Source: CAXXHQ01 sp963665265 (GTDB lineage: Bacteria > Planctomycetota > Planctomycetia > Pirellulales > Thermoguttaceae). From it: a stretch of DNA of 64,000 nt. Positions 1-9,891 of this stretch are shown here, one piece after another (position 1 is the stretch's first letter; each line of letters begins with the position of its first letter). The position numbers and the translations under genes are program-made. The notes below the pieces were generated by a model. That model had not been told where the DNA came from and made no database searches. It saw only the letters and a list, made by a program, of their open reading frames with translations. The stretch covers positions 496,001-560,000 of the forward strand of contig OY762224.2 of assembly GCA_963665265.2 (NCBI GenBank), given 5' to 3'.

Positions 1-148
1 TGAAATTCCATGACGGCCTCGCTAACTGTATCGTATCTTATGATACAGCTGCGGCGGCGTCAAGAGGAATTTTGGGAGGAGGATTTGCCTTGGATAGCAC
101 GCAAGATTTCGGAGGGGCCGGGAGTTGAGGCGGCGCAGGCGTGGAGCG
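1..148. other. Left-edge intergenic sequence with a small hairpin
   Basis: This stretch lies downstream of the first TMTC-like gene, which is transcribed toward the window edge. No convincing gene is seen. A 7-bp inverted repeat (CTGTATC at 26-32, GATACAG at 42-48), with an alternative inner pairing GTATC/GATAC, could form a hairpin. It has no T-run on either strand, so I do not call it an intrinsic terminator. Confidence 0.4.
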
Positions 149-2092
149 CTACGGCTTCATCGTCGCGGCGTCATGTTCGGCGAGCCAATTTTCCAAGGCG
201 TTGGCGGAGTCGCGTCGCCTTTCTTTTCGGGCCAACTCCAAGGCTTGGCGGGCGGCGGGGACGGCCTCGGTCGATCGGTCGGCTTTGTCGCAGGCCGCTA
301 TGTAGTAGAGATACGGATCGAGAAGCTCCGGCATGACGAGTATCGCTTGAGCTAGATACGGAAGAGCTTCTCGCGATTTGCCGGTTCCGTCGAGGGTTAG
401 TCCAAGATGGTAGTTGGCTTCAAAAGAATCGGGTTCGATGCGCAACGCCTTCTTGAAATTCTCGACGGCGTCTTGAGGGCGGTCGAGAAGATTTTCGCAA
501 ATGGCTTTGGCGATAATCGCGCGGACGAAATCGGGGGCGGATTGGAGCGTCTTGTCGTATTCTTTGATCGCGTCGAGCGGACGAGACAGGCATCCGTAGC
601 ATAGACCTAGATTAAAATGCGCTTCGAAATAATCCGGTTTGATTTTCAGCGAACGTTCGCAAAGTTCTTTCGCCTCGGTTGCGCGATTAGCTTTGATTAA
701 ATACGAGGCGTAGTTGTTGTAAGCAGGGTAATTGTTTTTTGTGCAGGCTATAGCGCGGTTCCAAAGGGTTTCGCTATTGCGCCAATAGCACGTTTGAACG
801 GAGGCGAGAATCGAGAGCGCGCAGATGCAGGCTGCGGAGAAGAAAAAGCTGTTTTTTTTGTCTAGTCTCGTGTTTTTCAGTATGGCCGTCGCTCCAAAAA
901 CCAAGGCGACTAAGACTCCGATTTGCGGCAAGTATGAATAGCGATCGGCCATTGATTGAACGCCGACTTGCACCAATCCGATTACGGGGATGAGCGTTCC
1001 CAGAAACCAGAGCCAACCGATTAGAAGATACGGATTTCTTTTCCTCCGAATAACTGCAACTGCAGTTATGGTCAATAGTACGCCTATTGCGACCGATACT
1101 CGCATCCAGGGCAATCTTTCGGTCGGATAGGGATAGACCGTCGCGAGATTCAGCGGAAGAAACGTTAGCTGCAGATAGCCGACGTAGGAGACCGCGGCGT
1201 TTTCGATACGGGCAACAAGCGGAATGTGCTCATTATAGGCGATCGCATTTTTCTGGGCGATCATCGTAATCCAGCATGCGGCGGCGGCGAGGATGAAGAG
1301 GGGGATTTTTTCGATGATTATCCGTTTCGCGGATTGCTTCATGCGGTCTTGGGGCGAAAAGCTTGCGCGGCCTAACGGCCAGTAGTCGAGCAGCAGGAGG
1401 ACGAACGGGAGCGTGACGATCATCGGCTTCGACATGAGGCCAAGCGAGAAAAGGAGGATCACGGCGGCGTACCGGAGCCAGGAGAAAGCATTTCTCGCGT
1501 AACCGACGTATGCCATGAGGGTCAGCATGAAGAAGAGACCGCACAGCAGGTCTTTGCGTTCGGATATCCAGGCGACCGATTCGACGCGGAGCGGGTGGAT
1601 TGCGAAGAGGAAGGCGACTAGCGCGCTTGGCCAAAAGCGGCCCGTCATTTGGCGCAGCAGCAGGAATAGTAAAATTGACGTGAAGGCATGGATGAAAACG
1701 TTCGTTAAATGATGCTTGCCGGGGTTTAGGCCGTAGAGTTGGCAGTCGGCGATATGCGAGAGCCAGGTGACGGGGTGCCAGTTCGTGCAATCAAAAGAGG
1801 TAAACGCCCAGGCGACGGAGGCGGCGTTAAAGCCTTTTGCGATATGCCGATTTTGAAGCACGTAGCCTTCGTCATCGTAGTTAACGAAGTTGAAGTTTGC
1901 GGTTTGCCCGAAGACGGCGAAGACGGCCAAGGCGAGTAAAAGGCAGACGAATAGCGAAGCGTAGGGGCTGCGCGGTTGAGCGTCCGGCGTCGTCGGCGCC
2001 TCGCCCATGAATTTGTCGAGCAAATTCAAACGGTTTTTAACGGCGACGGTCGCGGCTTTTTCGGAACGCGGTGTTTTGCTCTTTCGGCCCAT
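149..2092 (-). CDS. TMTC-like GT-C glycosyltransferase with C-terminal TPRs (copy A)
   Basis: A 647-residue polytopic membrane protein followed by tetratricopeptide repeats. The N-terminal two thirds match the layout of TMTC/PMT-type GT-C glycosyltransferases: a first helix near residues 47-65, then a loop with the acidic pair in NYDDEGY, then the signatures HHLTNVFIH, AIHPLRVESVAWISERKDLL, KPMIVTLPFVLLLLDYWPLG and MADRYSYLPQIG. About four TPR units follow after residue 460. Family knowledge suggests transfer of a lipid-linked sugar to exported protein, with the TPRs as a protein-binding platform; acceptor and sugar are inferred, not visible. It is the last of three tandem paralogues, each separated by a 46-bp spacer. 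Its C-terminus is shorter than those of copies B and C. DNA over the helical core is almost identical to copy B, while the middle loop and TPRs diverge. Confidence 0.85.
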   Translation of the reverse strand: MGRKSKTPRSEKAATVAVKNRLNLLDKFMGEAPTTPDAQPRSPYASLFVCLLLALAVFAVFGQTANFNFVNYDDEGYVLQNRHIAKGFNAASVAWAFTSFDCTNWHPVTWLSHIADCQLYGLNPGKHHLTNVFIHAFTSILLFLLLRQMTGRFWPSALVAFLFAIHPLRVESVAWISERKDLLCGLFFMLTLMAYVGYARNAFSWLRYAAVILLFSLGLMSKPMIVTLPFVLLLLDYWPLGRASFSPQDRMKQSAKRIIIEKIPLFILAAAACWITMIAQKNAIAYNEHIPLVARIENAAVSYVGYLQLTFLPLNLATVYPYPTERLPWMRVSVAIGVLLTITAVAVIRRKRNPYLLIGWLWFLGTLIPVIGLVQVGVQSMADRYSYLPQIGVLVALVFGATAILKNTRLDKKNSFFFSAACICALSILASVQTCYWRNSETLWNRAIACTKNNYPAYNNYASYLIKANRATEAKELCERSLKIKPDYFEAHFNLGLCYGCLSRPLDAIKEYDKTLQSAPDFVRAIIAKAICENLLDRPQDAVENFKKALRIEPDSFEANYHLGLTLDGTGKSREALPYLAQAILVMPELLDPYLYYIAACDKADRSTEAVPAARQALELARKERRRDSANALENWLAEHDAATMKP

Positions 2093-2138
2093 GGTTTACG
2101 GCAAGAGCCGTCGTCATTGGAGGATGATGTTCTATGTT

Positions 2139-4115
2139 TCAGCGAGGCAGCGACGTTCCCGAAGGAGCAAAGAGGTCGGGCGATTTCAATAAAACGGCGT
2201 CATGTTGTGCGAGCCAATTTCCCAAGGCTTGCGCTGAATCACGACGGTTTTCATCGCGGGCCAGCGCCAACGCTTTACGGGCGACGGGAACGACTTCGGC
2301 GGCACGTCCTGCTTTTTCGCAGGCAGAAATATACTTTAAATAGCCATCGAGATAGCGAGGGTTCAACTCGATCGCTTTATGAAAGCAGCCGATCGCTTCA
2401 TCGAGTCGTCCCATCTCTTCACAAGCTGCTCCTAAACGAATTCTGGCGTCGAAGTTGTTCGGCGTAATTCGAAGGCCTTCTTCGTAATTCTTGATCGCCT
2501 CTTGAAGTTGTCCCTTTTTCGCGAGACAGGAGCCGATCATGATGTAGGCGGAGGCGTAGTTCGGATCTCTTTTGAGGACGGCATATAATTCTTTCATGCC
2601 GTCGTCGTATTGCCCCATTTCCGCGAGAGAGATTCCTAGATTAAATCGGGTCCGTAGGTAATCCGGATCCAATTTCAACGCTTTGCGATAGTACTCGATC
2701 GCCGTTGCCGTGCGGTTGGATTTTAAGCAGACGGTGCCGAGGTTGTTGTAAGCGATGCTGTTGTTTTCCGTGCAGGCGATAACGTGGTTCCAGAGAGTCT
2801 CGCTATCGCTCCAAAAGGAAGTTTGTCTGAAGGCCACGGCGGCGAAAATGATTAATGCCGCGAAGCATGACGCGGCGACGGGTTTTGTAAGCGCAGGGCG
2901 ACGTCGAATCAATTCGGCCGAAAATGACGCGATAACGACGTACAATCCGATCTGCGGCAAGTACGAATAGCGATCGGCCATCGATTGCGAGCCGACTTGA
3001 ACGAGACCTATTACCGGGATCAACATGCCGAGATACCAAAACCACCCCACCGCTAACCAGGGATATTTTTTGCGAAGCGCGAGGGCGAAGTAGGTCGCCG
3101 CGACGAGCACGCCTACCGCCGCGGCGAAGGCGAGGAGCGAAAATCCGCCTTTTTTGTACGGATAAAGAGCGGCTAGATCCGTCGGCCAAACCATCTTTTG
3201 CACGTAGATGAGATAAGATACGGCCGCGTTGGCGAATCGATCGTAGACGGTTATGTCGGCGGCTCGTTCAATCACTTTTTTTTGCGCGATTACCGTCACG
3301 CCGCACGATGCGGCGGAGAGAACGAAGAGCGGGATCTTTTCAACGATCAGCCGTTTCGCGGTTTGCTTCAGGCCGTCTTGAGGCGAAAAGCTTGTCCGAC
3401 CGAGCGGCCAGTAGTCGAGCAGCAGGAGGACAAACGGGAGCGTGACGATCATCGGCTTCGACATGAGGCCAAGCGAGAAAAGGAGGATCACGGCGGCGTA
3501 CCGGAGCCAGGAGAAAGCATTTCTCGCGTAACCGACGTATGCCATGAGGGTCAGCATAAAGAAGAGACCGCACAGCAGGTCTTTGCGTTCGGATATCCAG
3601 GCGACCGATTCGACGCGGAGCGGGTGGATTGCGAAGAGGAAGGCGACTAGCGCGCTTGGCCAAAAGCGGCCCGTCATTTGGCGCAGCAGCAGGAATAGTA
3701 AAATTGACGTGAAGGCATGGATGAAAACGTTCGTTAAATGATGCTTGCCGGGGTTTAGGCCGTAGAGTTGGCAATCGGTGATATGTGAAATCCACGTGAC
3801 GGGATGCCAATTGGAAGCGTCGAACGAAGTAAAAGCCCAGATGACGTTGGAGGGCGTTAGCCCTTTTGCGACATGCGTGTTGGCGTACAGGTATTGGTCG
3901 TCATCGTAGTTGACGAAGTTGAAGTTTGCGGTTTGTCCGAAGACGGCGACGACGGCCAAGGCGAGTAAAAGGCAGACGAATAGCGAAGCGTAGGGGCTGC
4001 GCATATGAGCGTCGAGAGTCGTCGGAGCCTCGCCCGCCAGCTTATCAATTAAGCTTGAAGGGCCCTTGGCGTTCGGCGTTTGTTTGAAGCGTTGGGGATG
4101 TTTTTTGCGTCCCAT
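2139..4115 (-). CDS. TMTC-like GT-C glycosyltransferase with C-terminal TPRs (copy B)
   Basis: A 658-residue paralogue of its neighbours with the same architecture: a short basic N-terminus, about ten or more membrane helices with NYDDDQY in the first loop, the AIHPLRVESVAWISERKDLL and MADRYSYLPQIG signatures, then TPR units (YNNLGTVCLKSNR, DPDYLRTRFNLGISLAEMG, and so on) to residue 620. The first 20 or so residues differ from copies A and C, which share theirs. About 360 bp over the core (3406-3767) match copy A with only a few substitutions, so the gene is a mosaic. The likely role is protein O-glycosylation at the membrane, inferred from the TMTC/PMT family. It is probably co-transcribed with copies A and C. 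Confidence 0.85.
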   Translation of the reverse strand: MGRKKHPQRFKQTPNAKGPSSLIDKLAGEAPTTLDAHMRSPYASLFVCLLLALAVVAVFGQTANFNFVNYDDDQYLYANTHVAKGLTPSNVIWAFTSFDASNWHPVTWISHITDCQLYGLNPGKHHLTNVFIHAFTSILLFLLLRQMTGRFWPSALVAFLFAIHPLRVESVAWISERKDLLCGLFFMLTLMAYVGYARNAFSWLRYAAVILLFSLGLMSKPMIVTLPFVLLLLDYWPLGRTSFSPQDGLKQTAKRLIVEKIPLFVLSAASCGVTVIAQKKVIERAADITVYDRFANAAVSYLIYVQKMVWPTDLAALYPYKKGGFSLLAFAAAVGVLVAATYFALALRKKYPWLAVGWFWYLGMLIPVIGLVQVGSQSMADRYSYLPQIGLYVVIASFSAELIRRRPALTKPVAASCFAALIIFAAVAFRQTSFWSDSETLWNHVIACTENNSIAYNNLGTVCLKSNRTATAIEYYRKALKLDPDYLRTRFNLGISLAEMGQYDDGMKELYAVLKRDPNYASAYIMIGSCLAKKGQLQEAIKNYEEGLRITPNNFDARIRLGAACEEMGRLDEAIGCFHKAIELNPRYLDGYLKYISACEKAGRAAEVVPVARKALALARDENRRDSAQALGNWLAQHDAVLLKSPDLFAPSGTSLPR

Positions 4116-4161
4116 GATGCGAATATGTTGAGCCTTGGGCGGCGTCTTGACTGCTTGCGTT

Positions 4162-6144
4162 TTAGGGCAAAGGAGTTGTGCCCGCGGGCGAGAGCGAATC
4201 AGGAGTCGTAATTGCGGTTCCGTCGTGTTCTGCGAGCCAGCTTTTTAGCCACCTAATTGCTTGAGGTTTGTTTGCGATCAGGGCCAACTCTAATGCCTTG
4301 CGTACGGCGGGAATCGCTTCGGCGGAACGACCGGCCTTGTCGCATGCGAAGGCGTAATTCGCATAAGCGTCTAGAAAACTCGGACTTAATTCAATGGCGC
4401 GAACGAAGTGAGGAATACCCTCCGTCGCTTTTCCCTCCGCAAGCAGAAGAAACCCTAGACGGTTTTGCGTTTCTGAATCGTTGGGATTGAGACGCAAAGC
4501 TTCTTCGAAACTGCGTATGGCTTCCTTCGGCTTGCCGAGCAAGTTCAAGCAGATTCCGTGAGAGACGTAAGCAATTGCTAAATTTGGATCAATTCTGATC
4601 GATGTTTCAAACTCCGTTTTTGCGAGTTCAAGCTGCGGCATCTCCAAATAACAAAGTCCAAGGCCAAAGTGAGCTTTAATGCCATTGGGGTCTAAAGCAA
4701 TAGCTTGGCGATACAACTCCACGGCGTCTTCCGTTCGTTTGTTTTGCATGTAATAGGTCGCCAAGGTGGTTGCCGCGAAGGGATTTTTTTCCGTCACCGC
4801 CAAAACACGTCGCCAAAGAGCTTCGCTATTTTTCCAAAAAGACGTTTGCTCATAGGTCATGACTCCGAAAAGGAGCGGCAGAATAAAGCATATTGTCGCC
4901 GTCGCATTTTTTAATTTCGGGAAAGATTTAGCGAACTCATCCAACGACCATGCGGACGCGACATACAGACCAATTTGCGGCAGATAGGTATATCGATCAG
5001 CCATTGACTGTATGCCGACTTGGACCACGCCGATAACGGGAATCAGCATCCCCAAATACCACAACCAGCCGACGAGAAGCCAAGGGAAATGCTTTCGGAA
5101 ATACCATACCGCGAAAGACGTCGATATTAAGATGGTTATTGCAACCGCGAAGACGTGAAGGAATATGCGGTCTTCGCGGAATTCGTAAAGCGGGGAGAGG
5201 TTTGCGGGGTAGGCGGCGTTTTTGATATATGCGACATACGCGATGACGGCGTTTTCGAGTTTAAGCCATATGGGAAAAGGTTGATTTTCTTTGATGGTAT
5301 CCTGCTGCGCGATTACCGTTATGCAGCAGGAGGCGGCCGAGAGAACGAAAAGCGGGATCTTTTCAACGATCAGGCGTTTCGCGGATTGCTTAATGCGGTC
5401 TTGGGGCGAGAAGCTTGCGCGACCGAGCGGCCAATAGTCGAGCAGCAGGAGGACGAACGGGAGCGTGACGATCATCGGCTTCGACATGAGGCCAAGCGAG
5501 AAAAGGAGTATCACGGCGGCGTACCGGAGCCAGGAGAAAGCATTTCTCGCGTAACCGACGTATGCCATGAGGGTCAGCATGAAGAAGAGACCGCACAGCA
5601 GGTCTTTGCGTTCGGAGATCCAGGCGACCGATTCGGCGCGGAGCGGATGGACGGCGAAGAGGAATGCGACCAATACGCTTGACCAAAAGCGGCCCGTCAT
5701 TCGTCGCAGCAATAAATAAAGCAAGATCGTCGTGACGGCGTGGATACACACGTTCGTTAAATGGTGCTTGCCGGGATTCAGGCCGTAGAGTTGGCAGTCG
5801 GCGATATGCGAGAGCCAAGTGACGGGGTGCCAGTTCGTGCAATCAAAAGAGGTAAACGCCCAGGCGACGTTTTCTAGCGAAAGCCCATTCAACAGTCGGG
5901 AGTTTTTTGTGATGTATACTTCGTCGTCATAGCAAACAAAGTCGAATCCGACTGTTTGTCCGAAGACGGCGAAGACGGCCAAGGCGAGTAAAAGGCAGGC
6001 GAATAGCGAAGCGTAGGGGCTGCGCGGTTGAGCGTCCGGCGTCGTCGGCGCCTCGCCCATGAATTTGTCGAGCAAATTCAAACGGTTTTTAACGGCGACG
6101 GTTGCGGCTTTTTCGGAACGCTGTGTTTTGCTCTTTCGGCCCAT
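4162..6144 (-). CDS. TMTC-like GT-C glycosyltransferase with C-terminal TPRs (copy C)
   Basis: A 660-residue protein, first of the three tandem paralogues in transcription order. Its start lies only 11 bp after the metH stop codon, so read-through from metH is likely. The family signatures are present (CYDDEVYI in the first loop, HHLTNVCIHAVTTILLYLLL, AVHPLRAESVAWISERKDLL, MADRYTYLPQIG), followed by TPRs with typical spacing (for example AIALDPNGIKAHFGLGLCYLE). Its N-terminus and the FTSFDCTNWHPVTWLSHIADC segment are almost identical to copy A at DNA level, whereas the segment IVEKIPLFVLSAASC resembles copy B. Predicted role as for the other copies: membrane glycosyltransferase with a TPR platform. 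Substrate unknown. Confidence 0.85.
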   Translation of the reverse strand: MGRKSKTQRSEKAATVAVKNRLNLLDKFMGEAPTTPDAQPRSPYASLFACLLLALAVFAVFGQTVGFDFVCYDDEVYITKNSRLLNGLSLENVAWAFTSFDCTNWHPVTWLSHIADCQLYGLNPGKHHLTNVCIHAVTTILLYLLLRRMTGRFWSSVLVAFLFAVHPLRAESVAWISERKDLLCGLFFMLTLMAYVGYARNAFSWLRYAAVILLFSLGLMSKPMIVTLPFVLLLLDYWPLGRASFSPQDRIKQSAKRLIVEKIPLFVLSAASCCITVIAQQDTIKENQPFPIWLKLENAVIAYVAYIKNAAYPANLSPLYEFREDRIFLHVFAVAITILISTSFAVWYFRKHFPWLLVGWLWYLGMLIPVIGVVQVGIQSMADRYTYLPQIGLYVASAWSLDEFAKSFPKLKNATATICFILPLLFGVMTYEQTSFWKNSEALWRRVLAVTEKNPFAATTLATYYMQNKRTEDAVELYRQAIALDPNGIKAHFGLGLCYLEMPQLELAKTEFETSIRIDPNLAIAYVSHGICLNLLGKPKEAIRSFEEALRLNPNDSETQNRLGFLLLAEGKATEGIPHFVRAIELSPSFLDAYANYAFACDKAGRSAEAIPAVRKALELALIANKPQAIRWLKSWLAEHDGTAITTPDSLSPAGTTPLP

Positions 6145-6155
6145 GGTTCGTCATG

Positions 6156-9100
6156 TTACTCCGCATCGTATCCGAGCGACGTCGCGAGCCATTTTTCCGC
6201 CTCTTTCAGCTTCATTCCTTTTCGTCTTGCGTAGTCTTCGACTTGGTCTCGAGTCACTCGATTGACGGCGAAGTAGTGCGAATCGGGGTGCGAGAAGTAG
6301 AGTCCGCTCACCGATGCCGGCGGCGTCATCATGCAACTCTCGGTCAAACCGATTCCGACGCGTCGCTCGGCGTCGAGCGCGCGGAAGAGAATCCGTTTTT
6401 CGGTATGGTCGGGGAGCGAGGGATAGCCGTGCGCCGGTCGAATTCCGCGATATCTCTCACCGATCATTTCGGCGATCGATAGATGCTCGTCGCGGCCGAA
6501 TCCCCATTCGATGCGCGCGAGGTGATGCAATCGTTCGGCGAAGGCCTCGGCCAAGCGGTCGGCGAGGACCTTCACGAGGATGGCGTCGTAGTCGTCGTTC
6601 TCTTTTTTGAATTTCTCGGCCAATTCATTTTCGCCGAAGCCGGCGGAGACCGCGAAGGCGCCGAGATAGTCGCCGCGACCGCTTTCGGCCGGGGCGATGA
6701 AGTCGGCCATCGAGTAGAAGCAATCGCGGCCTTCGCGCGTCCATTGCTGTCGAAGGAAATGGAATCGCTCAATCTCGTTCTTTCGGGTTTCGTCCTCGTA
6801 GATGACGACGTCGTCGCCGACGGCGGCGGCGGGCCAAAACGCGTAAACGCCGCGAGCCTCCAATAGGTTTTCTTTGACGATGCGGTCGAGAGCCTCGCAT
6901 CCGTCGTCGTAAAGTTTTTTCGCCTCTTCGCCGCGTTCGGGATGGCGGAGGATTTCCGGAAACTTTCCTCGGAGCTCCCAGGCCCAGAAAAACGGCGACC
7001 AGTCGATGTATCTCGCCAGCTCTTCGAGCGGATAGTTCTTCAGTTCTCGCACGCCGACGAACGACGGTTTGGGGGGCGCGTAGGACGTCCAGTCGGTTTG
7101 GAAGCGTTTGGAGCAGGCGTCGGGGTAGGAAACGAGCGGCGTCTCTTGGCGGCTTTTGAAGGCTTCGACCATTTGCGCTTGATAGGCGCGGTTTTCGGCG
7201 TCGAAGGCCGCGCGTTTTTCCGGATTAATTAGTCGTTCGCAGACTGGCGCGCTCAGCGAAGCGTCTTTCACGTAGACGACTTCATGCCGATAGTTCGGCG
7301 CGATCTTCACGGCCGTATGCTTCGGGCTGGTGGTGGCGCCGCCGATGAGCAAGGGCATGGTCAGGCCGCGGCGATCCATCTCCTTGGCCACATGCGACAT
7401 CTCTTCGAGGCTCGGCGTAATCAGCCCGCTGAGGCCGACGACGTCGGCCTTGTGCTCGACGGCCGCTTCGATGATTTTTTCGCAGGGGACCATCACGCCG
7501 AGATCGACGACTTTGTAATTGTTGCAGCCGAGGACCACGCCGACGATATTTTTGCCGATGTCATGGACGTCGCCTTTGACCGTGGCCATGACGATCGTTC
7601 CGCGAGTCTGCGGCACGCCGTCGCCGCCGCCGTTCGCCTTTTTCTCGGCATCCATGAAGGGCATTAGGTAAGCGACCGCCTTCTTCATCACCCGTGCGCT
7701 TTTCACGACTTGCGGAAGAAACATTTTGCCTTCGCCGAATAATTCGCCGACGACTTTCATGCCGTTCATTAACGGGCCTTCGATGATTTGCAGGCAAGTC
7801 GGGTATTTTTGCCGAGCCTCTTCGACGTCTTCGTCGATGTAGTCGACGATGCCGCGAACGAGCGCGTGCTTCAATCGCTCTTCGACGCATTCCTCCCGCC
7901 ATTTCGGCGAGGCCGTCTCCTCTTTCGCGGTCGTCCCCTGCAAAGTCGAACCGAAAGCGACGAGGCGGTCGGCGGCGTCGGGGCGGCGATCGAAAATGAC
8001 GTCCTCGACATGCTCGCGAAGCGCCGGCTCGATCTCTTCGTACACGGCCAATTGGCCGGCGTTGACGATTCCCATGTCGAGTCCCGCAGCGATGGCGTGG
8101 TAAAGGAACGCCGCGTTGATCGCCTCGCGCACGGCGTCGTTGCCGCGGAACGAGAACGAAACGTTGCTCACCCCGCCCGAGATTTTCGGCTCGGGGAAAA
8201 GCTCCTTGATTTTCCGCGTCGCCTCGATGAAATTGACGCCGTATTTGGCGTGTTCTTCGATGCCGGTGCCGATCGCCAAAACGTTGGGGTCGAAAATCAC
8301 GTCGCAAGGGCGCATGCCGACTTGTTCGACTAGCAAATGATACGCCCGCTTCGCGATTTTCACCTTATGCTCGGTCGTGACGGCTTGGCCTTCCTCGTCG
8401 AACATCATGACGACGACGGCCGCCCCGTATTTTTTCGCCAATCGCGCATGGGCGAGGAACTCGGTTTCGCCTTCTTTGAGGCTGATCGAGTTGACGATGG
8501 GCTTGCCTTGCACGCATTTCAGCCCTGCCTCGATGACGGCCCAATTTGAGCTGTCGATCATGACGGGGACGCGCGCGACGTCGGGTTCGGCGGCGATTAA
8601 ATTGAGGAACTTCGTCAAGACCGTCGGACCGTCGATCAGTCCGTCGTCCACGTTCACGTCGATGACGTTGGCGCCTCCTTCGACCTGCTGGCGCGCGATC
8701 GAAAGAGCCTCGGCGAAATTTCCTTCGCGGATCAACCGGGCGAACTTTCGCGAACCGGAGACGTTCGTCCGTTCGCCGATCATGGTGAAGGTTCCGTCCG
8801 GTCGCAAGACGTAGGGCTCGAGGCCCGAGAGTTGCGTGAGCGGACTGGGCTTCGTCGGAACTCGCGGTTTGCGGCCTCGCATCGTTTCGGCGATGGCTCG
8901 GATGTGATCGGGAGAGGTGCCGCAGCATCCACCGACGATGTTGAGCCAGCCGGCGTCGGCGAATTCGCCCAAAATTTCCGCCATTTTCGCGGGAGAATCG
9001 TCGTAGCCGCCGAACTCGTTCGGCAATCCGGCGTTCGGATGGCAGCTCACGGCCGCAGGCCAGGTATTCGCGAGCTCTTCGACGTAGGGACGCATAAGAT

Positions 9101-9863
9101 CGGCGCCTAGCGCGCAGTTTACGCCGGCGCTGACGAGTTCGACGTGGCCGATTGATATTAAAAACGCGGCGAGGGTTTGGCCGGAAAGCGTTCGGCCGCT
9201 GCGGTCGGTGATCGTGGCCGAGACCATCACGGGCCAGCGTTCGCCGCGCCGTTCGAACAACGATTCGGCGGCGAAGAGGGCGGCCTTCAAGTTCAACGTG
9301 TCGAAAACGGTCTCGAAGAGGAGGACGTCGGCGCCGGCGTCGATGAGGGCATCGGCTTGCTCGGCGTAGTTGGCGACCAGTTGATCGAAGTTGACGGCGC
9401 GATAGCCAGGATCGTTCACGTCTGGCGAGATCGAGGCGGTGCGATTGGTCGGACCGATCGATCCGACGACGAAAACGTCGCGAGCGAGACCGTCGGCCCG
9501 CGCCGATTCGATCGCGTCGCGAACGCAACGAACCGCGGCGGCGTTCATTTCTTTGACTCGATCGACCAAGTCGTAGTCGGCCATTGAAATGGCGTTGGCG
9601 TTAAACGAATTCGTGCTGACGAGATCGGCGCCTGCGTCGATATAGGCGCGATGAATTGCCGCGATCGCCTCGGGTTGAGTGACGGCGAGAAGATCGTTGC
9701 AGCCTTTGAGATCGCGCGAATGCGAGGCGAACGCCGCGCCGCGGTATTCGTTTTCGCCGAAGCCGAGGCGTTGGATCATCGTGCCCATCGCACCGTCGAG
9801 AATCAAGATTCTCTCGGAGAGGGCTTTTTGCAGACGCGCGTACGATTCAGATCGTTTAAGCAT
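6156..9863 (-). CDS. metH: Cobalamin-dependent methionine synthase
   Basis: A full-length 1235-residue MetH, which transfers the methyl group of methyltetrahydrofolate to homocysteine by way of methylcobalamin. All four modules are visible. The homocysteine domain (1 to about 330) carries the zinc cysteines C250, C313 and C314 (GVNC, GGCCGTSPDHI). The pterin-binding domain (about 355-620) starts at MIGERTNVSGSRKF. The cobalamin module (about 650-890) has the lower-ligand motif GDVHDIGKN with H767. The C-terminal activation domain (about 900-1230) contains RPAHGYPSLPDHTEK for SAM binding. The length matches the Escherichia coli enzyme. No cobalamin riboswitch was recognised in the 154-bp leader, which holds only a palindrome. 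Three glycosyltransferase-like genes follow on the same strand after an 11-bp gap. Confidence 0.98.
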   Translation of the reverse strand: MLKRSESYARLQKALSERILILDGAMGTMIQRLGFGENEYRGAAFASHSRDLKGCNDLLAVTQPEAIAAIHRAYIDAGADLVSTNSFNANAISMADYDLVDRVKEMNAAAVRCVRDAIESARADGLARDVFVVGSIGPTNRTASISPDVNDPGYRAVNFDQLVANYAEQADALIDAGADVLLFETVFDTLNLKAALFAAESLFERRGERWPVMVSATITDRSGRTLSGQTLAAFLISIGHVELVSAGVNCALGADLMRPYVEELANTWPAAVSCHPNAGLPNEFGGYDDSPAKMAEILGEFADAGWLNIVGGCCGTSPDHIRAIAETMRGRKPRVPTKPSPLTQLSGLEPYVLRPDGTFTMIGERTNVSGSRKFARLIREGNFAEALSIARQQVEGGANVIDVNVDDGLIDGPTVLTKFLNLIAAEPDVARVPVMIDSSNWAVIEAGLKCVQGKPIVNSISLKEGETEFLAHARLAKKYGAAVVVMMFDEEGQAVTTEHKVKIAKRAYHLLVEQVGMRPCDVIFDPNVLAIGTGIEEHAKYGVNFIEATRKIKELFPEPKISGGVSNVSFSFRGNDAVREAINAAFLYHAIAAGLDMGIVNAGQLAVYEEIEPALREHVEDVIFDRRPDAADRLVAFGSTLQGTTAKEETASPKWREECVEERLKHALVRGIVDYIDEDVEEARQKYPTCLQIIEGPLMNGMKVVGELFGEGKMFLPQVVKSARVMKKAVAYLMPFMDAEKKANGGGDGVPQTRGTIVMATVKGDVHDIGKNIVGVVLGCNNYKVVDLGVMVPCEKIIEAAVEHKADVVGLSGLITPSLEEMSHVAKEMDRRGLTMPLLIGGATTSPKHTAVKIAPNYRHEVVYVKDASLSAPVCERLINPEKRAAFDAENRAYQAQMVEAFKSRQETPLVSYPDACSKRFQTDWTSYAPPKPSFVGVRELKNYPLEELARYIDWSPFFWAWELRGKFPEILRHPERGEEAKKLYDDGCEALDRIVKENLLEARGVYAFWPAAAVGDDVVIYEDETRKNEIERFHFLRQQWTREGRDCFYSMADFIAPAESGRGDYLGAFAVSAGFGENELAEKFKKENDDYDAILVKVLADRLAEAFAERLHHLARIEWGFGRDEHLSIAEMIGERYRGIRPAHGYPSLPDHTEKRILFRALDAERRVGIGLTESCMMTPPASVSGLYFSHPDSHYFAVNRVTRDQVEDYARRKGMKLKEAEKWLATSLGYDAE

Positions 9864-9891
9864 TTTCCGTTGCGCTTTCGTTTCAATGAAA

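Noticed and set aside
149..6144. The three near-identical blocks as insertion sequences
   Set aside because: They encode membrane glycosyltransferase-type proteins, have no terminal inverted repeats or target duplications, and share identity only in patches.
8365..9528. A 387-codon minus-strand frame inside metH
   Set aside because: Arginine-rich, no family pattern, fully overlapped by metH, whose zinc and pterin motifs are intact in its own frame.
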